From: Stercorarius parasiticus
Taxonomy: Eukaryota; Chordata; Aves; Charadriiformes; Stercorariidae
DNA: 64,000 nt
Reading direction: 5' to 3'
Assembly (NCBI GenBank): GCA_013396915.1
Contig: VWZL01004368.1
Location: 625,066 to 689,065 of the forward strand
The notes beneath the pieces were generated by a model, which saw only the letters and a list, made by a program, of their open reading frames with translations, had not been told where the DNA came from and searched no databases. Positions 1-13,449 of the stretch are shown piece after piece; the stretch's first letter is position 1, and each line of letters begins with the position of its first letter. Position numbers and translations under genes: made by a program.

Positions 1-1011
1 AATCATAGAATGTTGGAAAAGACCCTTAAGATCNCAAAGCTTCCACTTAAATTTGAAGGCATTTTAGTCTTACCTGCTTCTTTCTCTTCACTTAGGTAGT
101 CAATTCTGTAGGAAAGCTCCCATTGGGAGTCAACAATAATACTTAAAACTTTAGTAAGAAAACAGCTGAGCATAGAAAGAGCACATTCCTCAAAATTTGA
201 ATGGTATGGAATATTCAATCAACTATAGGTATCCACAGAGACTTTGTGATATTAAATGAATCTTTTTTACTTATCTTATAAACAGTATTGTCTCAATAAA
301 ACTAAACTGTTTTTATTGGGCACTAGTTAAGTTCTGTGAAGAATTTTGGTCACTTTTCTAGTTCTTGACTTTTCAAATAGTAAATTTTTTATGCTTTGAC
401 TATATTGTTTTGTTCGGAGTTATTTAAGTATAATGTACATATGTATATAATTTACTGCAACATCTCAATCCTGTTTTATGCAGCACTCTTCTAAGGATTA
501 CATTAGGGTTTCACATCTCAGAATAAGACCTATAATTCACATGTATATTCTCAGTGATGCCAGTGGTGAAGATACTCAGAAGGAGAATAAGCCAAGAACG
601 TAAAGCTTTCTTTTATAGTAATTCATTCTTTTAATGTCTTCACATAATTCTTTAGTAGACCCTAAAAATATATAGTCTGTATTTTAATGATGAGCAAAAA
701 GAACTAAGATGGTCTTGCTTATTGTGACAGATTAAGGTTAGCATGAGTTTTTAGGAAAGGCTTTTCATCAAACATATGTTTAGTTGAGCTCGTGTTCTTA
801 GGGCAGAAGTATGCATATAAAATATGAGATGATAACACCATCAGAGCCATTCAGAAACAATACATGGTTTCCAAATGATTTGGAATAGATTGACTTTTTT
901 TTTTCCCCCAGCTTTGAAGTTCCTCTTGCTTGCTTCCTTTAAAAACAATTTTGAAACTCTGAGTCATAGTCTAAGCAAATGGTGTAATTCTCTGAAAAAT
1001 GGAATTTGAGT

Positions 1012-1027
1012 TTCTCTCTCTCTCTCT
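1012..1027. repeat. CT microsatellite
   Basis: A run of alternating C and T, eight TC/CT units long, in the intron. Likely length-variable. Confidence 0.8.
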
Positions 1028-1307
1028 ACGGTAGATTTCTTCTGTTTCAGCTTGTGGCAGGTTCACAGAGGCACAGACATTTTCTGAATAAGCAAGAGAA
1101 TTCCTTCACTAGTACAAGTAAAAATGAATGGCATTTCAGCTATTGCTTCTGAACTTAAAAGCTTAGAGTTATAAATGGAAAGGGTACCATTTCAGTTCCC
1201 AAGAGCAATTTAGTATGAGAGTATAGATTCATTCACTATAATGCCAGGGATACTCTCAGGTTATAACCTCTTCTGGAGCCGACCACATGCAGCCTGCAGT
1301 TGTCCCA

Positions 1308-1332
1308 GTACAAAAAGTGCACCTTTTTGTAC
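1308..1332. repeat. Inverted repeat, 10 bp arms with 5 nt loop
   Basis: GTACAAAAAG at 1308-1317 and CTTTTTGTAC at 1323-1332 are exact reverse complements separated by TGCAC. It sits in a locally GC-richer patch. The stem is too short for a pre-microRNA and no further pairing flanks it. Confidence 0.7.
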
Positions 1333-2347
1333 CCATTCACATGGCTTCCACATAGGCTCCTGCTGCGCAGCCGTCTGCCAGATTTGTTATGTTCCTCTTG
1401 TCAGCAGCAAGCTGCTTGCCAGCCTTCCTTCTCCAGCCCGCTCTCATTTTGCTGCCTTCACTGCCTGCTCTCTCCTTAACATGGCTTCTGACTGCATGCT
1501 AAGCCGTTTCTTTTAATGGGCCATGGTGGACCTCAGCTGTCTTATGGCAGAGGATTGATGCAGCACTTCTTAATGTTTCATTAAAAAAAAAAAAAAAGTT
1601 GTATCAGTGTATTGCTGCATACATGCATTTATTAGAGGTCTGCAGCAGACATTTTAAATATAGCTGAGCTTCATGATTTGATTGTGCATCTCGTTACTTA
1701 GTCTTGGAATGTATCCTGTTAAAGTCCTCAATCCAAGTATCTTCAAACTCTAATATAGTTAGGGTTTACATTTGATTGTGGTGCCAGTGAATTCTGAAAA
1801 AAATAGCTCCCATCTCATTTACATGTACTTGTATTTTAGGTAAAAGCTAAACAGTATGAATTGCTTCTATTTTTGAAATTATTACACTGTTCAAGATCTA
1901 ATAAATTACCATCCTGGCATTTTGACTAAAAGAAACATACTTTAAGAGTAGTATTTATTTTATGGGCTTCCCTTTGTAAAATTTTTTTCTACTAATTTTG
2001 AACTCAGACTTTCTGATCTTCCCCTTGCCCATACAAAAGGAACAATTCGGTTTAGTTTTTCTTATCAGTTGTGAGGGACTGAACTTGTGTGATTTCCTAG
2101 CAGTACATATGTTTATTAACACATTCTGTTCAAACTTGGGAGCCAGAGAAAAAAACTGTAGGAACCACCATCCTCCAGCCTTATACAACAGTATCATCTC
2201 CATATATTAATCTTATTGATGAGAATTTTTTTTTTAATGTCTGGAGCTTCATGAGTACTGAGTGGCCAGCCCAGGGAATGAGTAATAGCTAAGTTATGCC
2301 TTTTTCTCAAATGAGTCTCTTCCTTTAGCTGCTGGTTCTCCTGAAGT

Positions 2348-2369
2348 TTAAATTCCTAAAGGAATTTAA
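2348..2369. repeat. Inverted repeat, 10 bp arms with 2 nt spacer
   Basis: TTAAATTCCT and AGGAATTTAA are exact reverse complements separated by AA. No neighbouring feature explains it; it may be chance in AT-rich DNA. Confidence 0.6.
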
Positions 2370-3006
2370 TGTTTAGAAACTTTACCATTAGGTAGAATGG
2401 GCTGAAATTGGCCTTGGGATCTGGAAAGTACTAAGGCTGGATGAAAGGCTGGATGACACAAAACTGTCAAATACATGATATTAACTTCATAACTTGATGT
2501 CTTTTGGAAACCAGCTGCAACCTCTCTCCCTTGCTGCCAAAGCTAATGTAGAGCAGAGGTCTAAAGCAGTTCCTCCACTCTTTCCCTCAGACTCTGAAAT
2601 GGCACTTCTGTTCTCTGCTGCCAGGAAAGTCTCTGATGGTTTCCCACTTGCCGAAGTGCAGAACTGGGACATACCTTGGGCTCTAAAGCTAGCATTCACT
2701 TCAAAAATTAAGCTGTGTTCTGTTATTTAGCTCACACGATTCATCCTCCTTCCTTTATGTGATCTTCCTTCCTTCATCACTGTCAGTCTGCGGAGCTATA
2801 GGCTGCTGTTCTTGATCTTCTTCTTCAGTGATAAAGTCACAGAATAATTTTATTTGCGATATGACTTTAGCTACAATTGCTATGCCAAATTGATAATGTG
2901 TTTTTCTGTTTCAAACTAAATCTTCCTCTGTCCAAACTAAATCTGTTTATCTAGCCTACATATTCAGCTGCAAGATTAACTAGCAAAAAGATTTGTCTCC
3001 GAAACC

Positions 3007-3024
3007 TTTTTTTTTTTTTTTTTT
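3007..3024. repeat. Poly(T) run of 18
   Basis: An uninterrupted run of 18 T. No retroposed body is recognisable on either side, so I read it as simple low-complexity sequence. Confidence 0.8.
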
Positions 3025-4436
3025 CCTTGGCTGCTGGAGACCTCAGGCTGACAAATACAAACATCTTCAGAATATGAGTGAATCTGGCCATGTCTTCTTG
3101 CACAATATTTCTTTCGTTACTTTTCCTCTGCAGCCATGCAGCATTAATCCAGACTTTGCCAAATTATTTCAATTTTGAAATACTTTCCCCTGTTTTGGGA
3201 AAGTGCAAGCTAGTCCAACTCATAGCTTTAAAATGCTTTCTTTATTCTGCCTGTGGCTTTCACTATGTCTGTTTCTTTTTTTCTTTACTTCTTACAGCAT
3301 AAGTTCCTCAAATGCTTCACATACAGAAAACCCTTTTTCTTCAAGTTTCAAAATCGTTTACATTGTGGTCCTTCATTCACAGCAAGGTGTTGCTTCATTC
3401 CTCTGGCTGGTTAATGGTGACAGATCATGTTCCCCATTTAATAAATTCCAAAATGAGCCCTTGTTTGGAAGAACTTGTTTAATGCTCTGTTAATATGTGG
3501 ACACTCAGATTCCAAACATCATCTTTAGCTTTTTACGTTCTGTTTTGTCTTACGCTCTGGGTTCATCCGTTCCTCATTTAACATCTGTAGCACCTCTTCC
3601 TTTGATGCTGTATCATTCTGGGTTTTTCTCATGGATTCTATCTTAAAACTGCCATAGTTCTGTGTTTCTGTCTCACCTAGGCAGTTTGGTTTGAAGTATG
3701 CACCGAGTTTTTCCAAATGTAATGTGTTCATCATTTCCTAGTCTTTATTCCAAATACACCTTGAAAACTAGATTATCTGAGTAATATTTCTACAAGAAGA
3801 AATGCTAATTGAGAAAGAATGTCATATCACAGGCTTGCTTGAGTGGTAGATTTAATCATTTAATGAGAAACAGTAAGTGTCACTCAAAGTATTTGAAAAA
3901 TTATTAATCTCCATGTCATACAATTTGGCATAGGTGTATGTCTGGTTATTTTCTTTTTGCTGTGATTGCTCTTAAGGCAGAAATGAAAGGCTTGGACAAG
4001 AAGAGGAAGAGGTGCATATCCACAATAATGGATACTGTGTTCTCAAAAATGCGAAGTACAGCAGATTTGCAGCCGTTGACAAGCAAGAAATGTATTTTCC
4101 AAGTCAGTAGCTGTCATTAGACACAGAGATAGCATTAAAAGTTCAGGTAGGTGTAATGAAAACATAAAGGTGATTGAGTGCAACTGCTGTTTGTTCCCAA
4201 CACTGACACAATCGAATTCCTGACTATGGCTCTTTGAAGACAGGTTCCACTCCTGAAATTTTATTTAAATGAGGTAAGGTGAAACATAGGATTCTAGAAA
4301 GAACATTGAACTTCAGAGAAAAGAAAAAGAAAGAAAAGGAAGTTTATTTATTGTCAGAAACTGAAGAGTTCTGTAAGTACTGCAGATCTCACTCCTTTTA
4401 CTGACAGAGTGAATGACTGTTTATATTTAAAGCACG

Positions 4437-4456
4437 GTGCTACAGTACTGTAGCAC
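4437..4456. repeat. Perfect 20 bp palindrome
   Basis: GTGCTACAGTACTGTAGCAC reads identically on both strands with no spacer. It sits in ordinary intronic DNA. It could bind a dimeric protein or be chance; no partner copies were noticed. Confidence 0.75.
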
Positions 4457-6422
4457 AGAGTTCTGTCTTTTCATTAATCACTTTTTTTTTTAAAGTCAGC
4501 AAGCAGAATATTGACAAAGCTTCACATCAAGGTCTGGGCTACAAAGTTGGTAAAGAGTTTGAACATCAGTTCAATTAAGTGTAAAATAATTGGCTGGCTT
4601 ACTGTCTCCCTTTCTTAGGAAGAATAAACTAGATGCAAACGGACAACATTGCTGTGTTTATATAAAACCAGCTTTTGTTCTCGTGCAGTACTTTCATATT
4701 CTCAGTAGCATATAAACCTCCTGGAGTTCTATTTCCCTGTGTCAATTGGCAGAGATAGTTAATAATTTTTGTCATTACAGCACTAATGAGAACAGTTTTA
4801 AAAAGTTCCTGTAGAAGATTCTCTACAGGTGGCATTAACAGTGACTTTGCAGGGAACTTTTCTTGGGAATGACAATATGTGATAGAAAACTATTTCCTAG
4901 CAGAAAAAAACCCTTTCTGTAGACATACAGAGGGCACAGTACACAGCTGCAGACTAAGAGCTTTTGATTTGTCACCAGAGGGTGTCGATTACACAGCAAT
5001 ATACAACAGGCATTTGCATGCATGTTGTCAGGCTGCAAGCGTTGCAGGTGTGTGAGTTTGCTGAAATGCTGTACAAAGATCTGCATCATAGCAGTTACTA
5101 CTTAATGCTGGGTTTGCTTGTGGGATATACTCTGAAAATTTATGTAAGCTCTATGTCTCATAGGAAGTGAAATTTAAGGTCTTAGCATTTTTCTGAGGAT
5201 ACAGCATTGGTGTGCTTTTCATAGTCAGTCAATGTTTTTTTCCCTTGGGCTTCAAGGGAGTGAAAAGAATTTGTGTAATCACCAAAGCAACAAAGAGTTG
5301 CAGAGTCTCGAACAACTTACAAGAAAGGAGACCAGGAGTCTGTATTAAATATGTCAAAAAAAGGAAACAACAGATAAATTAGCAGCATTTTGTATACACT
5401 TTTCTTAATCAACTGGATTTCTTTTAAGTGAAGTATTTACAGAACTGGGAAGTGAATGAATGAATGCATCTATTTTTTCCTCCCTATGCTTTCTTGAAGT
5501 AAATTCCGCCTTGCCTGCCTCAAGAAGTACTTCCTAACTGACATTTTACGAACTTTCTACTTGATGTCATTTTACTCCAGTTAAGTTCCCGTGGTAACCT
5601 TCCCAGAGTCTTCAAGTGGAACAGCAGCAAGATTGAGCTATCATTGAGATGGCTAAAGACCTTCAGGCTCTTCAACATCAGGGAAAGAGCAATACATAAA
5701 AATGTTAGTGGCATGATTTGCATTATCTTTATTATATAGAACCAGTGCCTTGGTTCTGGGCATTGGATAGAAGAGAAAATAAATGCCATCTGTGTCAACA
5801 CTTAATATCATTTTGAAGTTTGAAGTGAGTTTGATAAAAATTTATTATTTCTATTGTAAACTGTTGTGCAACAAGTAAAAAATATTTGTCTAAGTGAGTT
5901 TTTTTTTTTTTCAGAGCTCCAGCTCCTACAGGCATGAAACCAAAACTATCTCCTGTTCATTAACATCTATTTAATGTTTTGTTGCTTAGTGTTCATCAGT
6001 ATTTTTCACTCTACTGTGTATTTTTAGAATGTTTACCATTGTTTAATTAGGTTTTTCTTTCATCAGTGAAAAAGGTAAAAACTTAAATAATGTGTTGTAC
6101 TTATGCCATAGCACTTATTTCTCCCTCTAATTAAAAGCAACTATTATTTTAAACCAAGCAAAACTATTTGCTGGTTATAAAATATTGTAGCTTTTTCTAC
6201 AGAAATGTAAAAGTTTTAACTGTAAGTTCATGATGCTCCAGTAGATAATAACGCAAACACTAGCCGGATTAACATAAGGGTTTAGGTTATTACTTTTAGA
6301 CAACATCACAGAATTTGTATTGCTACTAGTTGCTATTGCCCTAAAATTACTGAGTAAACCACTGAGGTTTTGCAGTTCTCTGAGCTGTTTGCATTCAATT
6401 GCATTTTAGTTGACCTGTTTTG

Positions 6423-6481
6423 AGCAGGGTGTTGGACTACATGATCTCCAGGGGTCCAGAGTCAGTGATGCTGATTCTGTA
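6423..6481 (+). mobile_element. CR1 LINE 3'-end remnant, sense
   Basis: GAGCAGGGTGTTGGACTACA, then ATGATCTCCAGGGGTCCAG and a terminal GATTCTGT-like end, follow the familiar avian CR1 3' terminus (GCAGGG-TTGGACTAGATGA-CCTCCAGAGGTCC). About 60 bp survive. It is diverged and lost one of the terminal octamers, so it looks old. Confidence 0.75.
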
Positions 6482-9400
6482 TCAACACACAAGTAAGCAA
6501 CAACCAATTGAAGGTATTTGAAGGTTGCTCTAGAAATTTGCTGGAAGTCAACTAGTAGTTGGCATGGGAAGAATCTGTTTCCACGCTTCTTTGCAAATCT
6601 CTTTGGAGGAGGTGGGAAGGTGATTTGCAGTGCCTTAGCTTATTGGTATACCATCTCTGAGGTGAACTCTTAGACTGTTTTTTATTATTAAAACTATTCT
6701 TAAAAAATGGCTTTCTGCTACTTCAAAAAAGACACCACCCACCCACCCAACCAAAGAAGAATGAAGTAGACATGAGCTGGACACTAAGCCAGCTCTAAGT
6801 CAAAAGCTCTGTGATTGATGCGTTGCTATGTCACAGGACCTGAGGTAATACAAGTTAGCTGCACGGAGTTGCTTCTGTCTGCTAAAACAAAGTTCTAAAC
6901 CAACCAAAATTTCCATAAAATGACAAATGTTGTCTTCCTGCCCTTACATTGTGACTATGGAATATACCTCAGTTAGCATAGCAGCAGTAACATTATTTTA
7001 TTTTGGACATATCTGCTTTCCCTGAAGCCCAACCTTGTGTTTCATAGTCACCGCGCTGTATCTAACCTGATTCAGACTGACAACTCACAGAGCAGAAGTC
7101 ATACCTCTGAAAAGTGCTGCTTATGTAAGTAAAGATCTTGCTAAAGTTAATAGGTGCTTGCTGTGAATTAGGTCCAGAATATTGAGTTAATCACAGATGT
7201 TACTTAAGACTTTCTCTTTAAGTTGGTAGTTGCTCTACTACCTACATGTTATTTCAGAAAATTCTTGGTTAATCTAAGGTCCTTGGGAAACTAGTATAAT
7301 GCAAGTGTTGCAGGTTTTTAGAAATACGTTCCAGTGAAAGCTTATAAATAAAAGAACAAAAGTCTTCACACTTTAAAGTATAAAGGAAAATCTTATGACT
7401 ATATAACTGGCAAGAAATAGCACATAGTTTCTTTCTCCAAGGGAAGCAGAAAAAAGATATGTCTGGCGTCAAGATGATGGACTGTTCAGGTGCCTGCTCC
7501 TGTTTGATCAGAATTTTGTGTATGAGTTTATTCAGAATATAATCTTTCACTTTCTTTGCTGACATCGGCAGCTGCTTAGGTGTTTTGTGCATTTTTTTCT
7601 TTAAAGAAGCACCTAACTAGCTACCCAGCATGTGCTTTTGACCACAATTAACTAGTACTTTCAGAAGAGAAGTGTATTGCCTTTGCTTTTAAAACTGTCC
7701 ATCAAACTGTAATTCCTGTTACTTAAACTGTACTATAATTTTATTTTTTTTAAATGACCATGGGTACTATAATTTGAAAACTTCATTGCATTCTTTCATG
7801 GTGTAACAAAAAAAAAAAAAAGCCACGAAGAGTTGGTGAGGGAACAGTATTTCCTTTCTTTGTAAGTAAAATGATCAGATGCAATTAGAGATGGTTTCTT
7901 TTGCTGACTTAAACATAGTGTTGGTTTATGTTAGTTAACTGCTACTGAAGGGAAAAAGGCAAGTAATTCATGGGACTTCTTTTCAGGCTATTAAGAGTCT
8001 CTCACATTAGTATTTTCCAAGCTCCCCCTCCTCCCCATCCTTTATTGTTGCTTTTTCCTTCATTCTCTTGTTGCCTAGAACAGCTCATAAGCAAAGGCTA
8101 AAGTGTAGCAGAGAGAACTTTTTAATGAGACTGAACGATGGATGTGTTACATGAATCTTCTGTCATTTCTATCCTATTGTAATTAGGAGACTACAGCTGT
8201 TAAAATTCATGAGCCACTCAGTAGTGCATAGCAAGTTTATGAGATGTTCCATGTTGTGCATTTGAAATGCCCTTTTTCAAGATATCCTGTCCTTCGTTAT
8301 CCTGTGCTACTTATTCCTATGCCTCATATTCCCTCCACAATATACCAGATACTTCTCCTGTTTCAAAATGTTCTTGGACGTAAAGTTTTCCTGGCTTAAT
8401 TTTGAATTTTTCATTTGCTTGTTTAATAGAGTGGAGAATTCTGCTGCAATCTCTGTTTGGATATTCCAATGTAATCAGCCAGCTCCAACTTCCTAGCTGC
8501 GCTGTGCTAGGGCAGGTGTTTGTAGAAAGCTTTGACAATCCGTTGTCTTCACCCCATAAAGATGATCTGCAAAGAGGATTGCAGGGAACATGGTTTGTTT
8601 TTTTTGAAAAAGAGAAGAGCAAGAACAGGTTCTGTCAGGCAGGGGGAAAGGAAAACAGTAAAGATGCAGTAAAAATGGTGAACTCCTATGTGTCCTTGAG
8701 AAAAGTGATTATCGGATTTATGTGGACAGTGATTAACGTGAGCTGGGTGAGTAGTCCACCTTCTTAGAAATACTGCTCTAGGCTACCTGCAGATTCAAGT
8801 CGGTATTGCTGTGTTGTTTACTGTACTGCTGCAATAAGTCAACTTTCTGAAAAAAGCTTTCCAGCAAAACTAGGGGAGCTGTGCTTGTTTTTTATGCAGG
8901 GACTCCTCATAATTGGGATGAGGAGCATGGTCAAAAATGTAAATAGGTGGTGGCACCTCTTGACCTCCAGTATTGACTACAGATGTTTCTAGTGCTTTTG
9001 CTACTTGGCTAGAGGTGGTTATTCTCATTGCTCACAAGAGAGGGTATAACGAAAGAAATACCTTGTGAACTTCTCTGTCAGTGGGCTGTGGAGTCAACAG
9101 CAGCTTGGACTGCCCCGAGGCAGTGCATTTGTAGCTCTCATCTCAACAAATCCTCTTCTCATGGGAGCTGTTTGTCCTTAGTGGAACAGAGAATCTAGGG
9201 TCCCAAGCCTCTTTTTCTTCCTTCCAAAATAACCCTACAATTTGTCCCTAATTTATACATGAGATTAATTTAGATCCAAATGCAATTCCTGTCTCCAACT
9301 TTGTTGATAAAGGCTAATGATACCTTATTTCAGTAAAAGAGCCCCAAACCACAGTATGAGTCTCTGGCAAAGGGAAAATGTTATAAGAGAACGTAGGGGG

Positions 9401-9506
9401 CTTTAGTTTATTTGTCATGAGCACATTTCTAAGTGCCGTTTATTCCTCTTGCACCATCCTTGTGTGTAAACAGACGGAATATACATTTCAGTCTTGCAGA
9501 AAACAA

Positions 9507-9532
9507 AAGGGAAGGGAAAGGGAAAGGAAAAG
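9507..9532. repeat. Purine-rich GGGAAA low-complexity tract
   Basis: Imperfect repetition of GGGAAA and GGAAAA units over about 26 bases. It is polypurine on the + strand. Confidence 0.65.
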
Positions 9533-10346
9533 GTCAGCGGAAACAAATCTTATTTTCAGGGTAATGGTAAGTGAATAAAACATACTCAAATTAACTATTT
9601 TATGATGATCTTAGGAAGATCATAGTCCATTTTAAAATGCATTTTCATATTTTTCAATAACTCCAGAATAATACTATCTGAAAATAGAAAACTTTTTTTC
9701 CACTTTTAATAGATGCTTTTTTTAGCTATAAGCAGTTCTACGTAATTATGTGAAGAAAGCTTCAGCCTTTGTATGCTGATATCTTGATACCTGTGCACTA
9801 ACGAAAATGATCATTTTGATAAGCAGAATGTATGGAGCAGTTTGTTGTTCCATGCAACGCACCTTGTTGTGGTAGCTATCGTGGATTTCAGAGAAAGAAC
9901 AACACCCAAAATTCTGTCTCAAACATGCTTGATGGCTCAAAGTACAAATAGTAAGCTGCACATGGTTATATATCATAGTCCATATCAAGCTAATTTCACT
10001 ATACTGATTAAACATTACATTTGCATTACTACTGTAGAATCACAGTAGTCTCCAAGCCTGACCTCACAAGTATCGTAAAGGATTTTGTGTTGAAACAGCT
10101 GTACCTCATGAATGTCTTTGTATGACACTGAACTATAATACATTGTAATTACTCACTCTATACACATTACAAGTTTTTATGGCTTTATAGCCCCATCAGA
10201 CCATACATCCTTTGTATGTCAAAGGTAAGTCATTACATGTGCCGTCATAATTTTACTCCTTTAGTACCAATTAATAAAGCTCTTAATTAGGTAGGTCTCC
10301 AAGGAGCCTGCTTTGTTTCTATTTTTATGTTTACAATGGCAAACAG

Positions 10347-10444
10347 ACAACCCCCCTGCCAGTCTTTAATGAAGGCAACACTCATTAGCAGCTGCATGTG
10401 CATCTCTTGTCTCGTGCCATTTCCGCTTTGGCAAAAGCGTGCAG
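10347..10444 (+). other. Exon-like segment between splice-site matches (unconfirmed)
   Basis: An acceptor-like end (T-rich DNA then GGCAAACAG) precedes 98 bases that finish GTGCAG and are followed by GTAAGTGTGA, a perfect donor consensus. The segment is open in one frame but the peptide is unfamiliar and 98 bases is not a multiple of three. It may be an unused pseudo-exon, a noncoding alternative exon or conserved noncoding DNA. I cannot tell which from sequence alone. Confidence 0.2.
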
Positions 10445-13400
10445 GTAAGTGTGAGATTAAGTGCTTTGGATGCATTTCTAGCTGTGGCAGCAGAAGTCAC
10501 CTGTTTCTCCACAGGCAGAATATCTAAAAGCTCTTATGCACAGAGCTCTTACCATGTGTGTGTACCCTGAACAGATCTGCTTTAAGCAGCTTCTCATCAC
10601 CTCCTCCCTTTCTGTGCAGTGGGGGAAGAGGGAGATTGCCTTCTACCCCACTGATTCCGCTACCTAATCTGAAGTGACTGTTACGCTAAATAATGATGGG
10701 TAGCCAGTGGGAGCTGGCAGTGTGGCTTTTCTGATGTCTGTAAGAGAGCAACCTTACTGAGAGCAGTTGTTTGTTCTTTGGTGATTGCAGATATCAAATC
10801 CATGCAGAGTTCTTTGTTTAGTGTAAATTTTTGTTGAGCTTTCATTTGGGTTTCCTTTGAGCAAATGGCCACAAATAAAATTGTCTAGTTAATGACAAAG
10901 AGTGAGATAGCCTGATATGTGTAACCATTTCAACTGAAATGATAAAGGTAAAGAAATGAAGCAGAATTTATTTTCTCCCTAATGCATTTTATATTTCATA
11001 ATTTATAGTATTTATAGTAGGTTTGAAAAATTGGACTATTAGCTTCATTTTTTCTTCTCTAGGACTCACAGAAGACTGTATAACCACATCTAAGAGTATT
11101 GCAGATTTTGTTTAATAACAGCAAAAAAGAAGCAGCAGAAATTTATTCATCCTTAGGTTTATGTATATGAACTATAAATTGTAGAAGTAGAGTTTTACCA
11201 TAGCTTTTCCCATCAAAAATCTATTCCATTCTAATAATACACTAATGTTATTTCATTTTGATTTATGAAATCTCTCAATTTACGGTTGTGTTGTCCAAAC
11301 TTCTGTAAAGATGAAGATGCCTTTTGAAAGTAAAAGGCTGTTTTGACTCTGTTTTGAAAAGGTCTCTGAAATTCATTGTTGAAAAATGGTGTTTAACCCG
11401 GACTCCTAGATGTCCAGAGAGGGTTGGACACAAAATCAGTACTGCCAAAACCAGCAGAGCAGTAGGCTGCAAAAAAACCTATGGAGTTGTCAGCTATGCC
11501 TCATTGTTTTCAGTTAGTCTTTCATCTTTTGAGGCAAGGCAAAAATAGTACAATGTTGTGTTAGTGTCTGAAAGGGAGAGCATGAAGACAGCTAGGCAGT
11601 GCTGTGCTGGCAACCCTAATTTTGGCTTTTCTGTTTTTTTAATGATTGAATGACAACTGACATTATTATTGTTTACCAGTTTTTTAATATGTGTGCAATG
11701 ATAATATATCATACAATTTTATGATATATTAATCGTAGGTAGATTAAAACCAAATAATAATAAATGCCTTTTTGTGAAAGAAATCACAGCCCTATTATAA
11801 TTTTGCACTATTCAATTTGTCTTTATACTTAGTGTAGCCTCGAGAGATTTTTAGATGTTCATTATTTGTAGTTTAGATGTTCCTTCATCTTTTTGAGAGG
11901 TGAATGTGGTGTTTCTGAATCTTGAAACCGGCATTAGAATTTTTCCAAAGAAACTGAAAAACAAATGGGACAATTAATAATCTCATATGTAAATATTGGT
12001 GTCTTTCAGATGGCAATATAATCTGGAAGAAATTAAAGAAATTAGATGTGATTTATTTGTTTGAAATGTGTTTTGGTAAGTGACATTTAATAATAATTCA
12101 GAAAGAGAACATCTGTTGAAGAAGGCTTTTTTTTTTTTTGGCATAATAGGGATGAACGTTATTGGAATATTAAGATGAGAAAATCAAGTAGAATTTAAAA
12201 AGGGACATCCAACATGGCCTTTTCAGTTTTTTCACTTTTCTATCTACCTTAAAACACAGTCTGCAGTGTTTCATGAATAGTTTCTCATTAATGGACCATG
12301 TGTTAAGCTGAAGGTGTACCTACACATAAGATAATAAGAAAAACACGGTATCTCTTGCTTTGTAGTGCTGAAAACCAGAAACATAACTATGGCAGGAAAG
12401 CATTGCTCATTGCTGGTGTTCTCAATCATGCATTTTGAGATTTTTAAAAGCAGTTTCTGTGCTTATTTTGGGTGACAAGCATTAACTATTTACAGGCTTA
12501 ATTTTCATAAGTTATACCACCGTTCCAAACTTTGGCAGAACACCCTGCTTAATACTGCATCATCTGCACTTACACAGTCAACACACATATGTGCAGTTCA
12601 TATGACTGGATGAAAGGTGTTGTAAAACTCAGTAGGGAAACATTATAAATATCAAAAGCATATGTATACTGAATTAGATAGGAATCCTTGAGATAACCCA
12701 TTAAAGGAACTAAACCATGGCAAATGCTTTCCTTCCTCAACTACATCATCTTCAGGACAAAATCTGCCACTAATCTTTTTTATTATAAGCAAAGCGATTG
12801 CTGTAGTCTAGTGAAGCAATGGCTGGGGTGCATTTGCAACATACCATCCCTTGAATCTGTGGTGATTTTCATAGACAAATCAAACTGATTAAATCACTGG
12901 TAACACACGCACCCCTCTGCCCCCTTGAACTACTGATATAAATGCAAACTTATTATGTCTTTTAAATATTTCATTTTGCATTCTCTAAGATAATCTTGTA
13001 TCAAAAACGTGATGATATTCTAAATTAACTTAATTGGTATGGGTTCTAAGTAGTGAAGAAACTGTAGAGGCAAAACAATAGAAAACAGTATAAATATCTA
13101 AAGACTTGTCACAATACTCAGAATACTCCAAATGACATCATCTTTACTTTGTCACTGAGATGATGGAATTAGTATGCAAATCACATTAAATCAAAATGTC
13201 TTCATGCATGTTTTTCAAAAGTCAAAGTGAGATTTCTGATTCAGTTAAATATCAGTTTTTCTTTCTTGTGTAGATCAGGTCCTGCTCTGCTCTGACCTCT
13301 GACTAAACACCGGCTCGGTCTGGGTTCATAAAAAGTCACTTTTGCGGGAACCATTTAGCCATAAAAAAAGAAAGCAAATCAGACAACTGGAGGAGGAAGG

Positions 13401-13449
13401 TTTTTCAAATGTGGTGCTCTGCTACTGAGGCCTGTCTTTGGAGAGAAAT

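Larger units (their letters stand above)
1..6422. other. RGS7 intronic DNA, no gene recognised
   Basis: AT-rich DNA with no exon I can recognise. It holds one N at position 34, a CT microsatellite near 1.0 kb, a GC-richer patch at about 1240-1530 containing a perfect-arm hairpin, an 18-T run near 3.0 kb and a 20 bp palindrome near 4.44 kb. Open frames here are short (under 110 codons) and overlap on both strands. The intron assignment is inferred from the exon at 43921; the true 5' limit of the intron is not visible. Confidence 0.55.
6482..13449. other. Intronic DNA, no gene recognised
   Basis: AT-rich sequence without a recognisable exon or transposon. It includes a purine-rich low-complexity stretch near 9.5 kb and a moderately GC-rich segment at about 10.29-10.52 kb with an exon-like splice pair (see separate entry). 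The longest open frame, about 121 codons from 8402, does not resemble a protein I know. Confidence 0.5.

Noticed and set aside
1308..1332. Possible microRNA precursor
   Set aside because: The stem is 10 bp with no extension; pre-microRNA hairpins need a stem of roughly 25-35 bp.
8402..8767. 121-codon open frame on the + strand
   Set aside because: No recognisable motif, no convincing splice sites, and an overlapping open frame on the opposite strand; consistent with chance in 64 kb.
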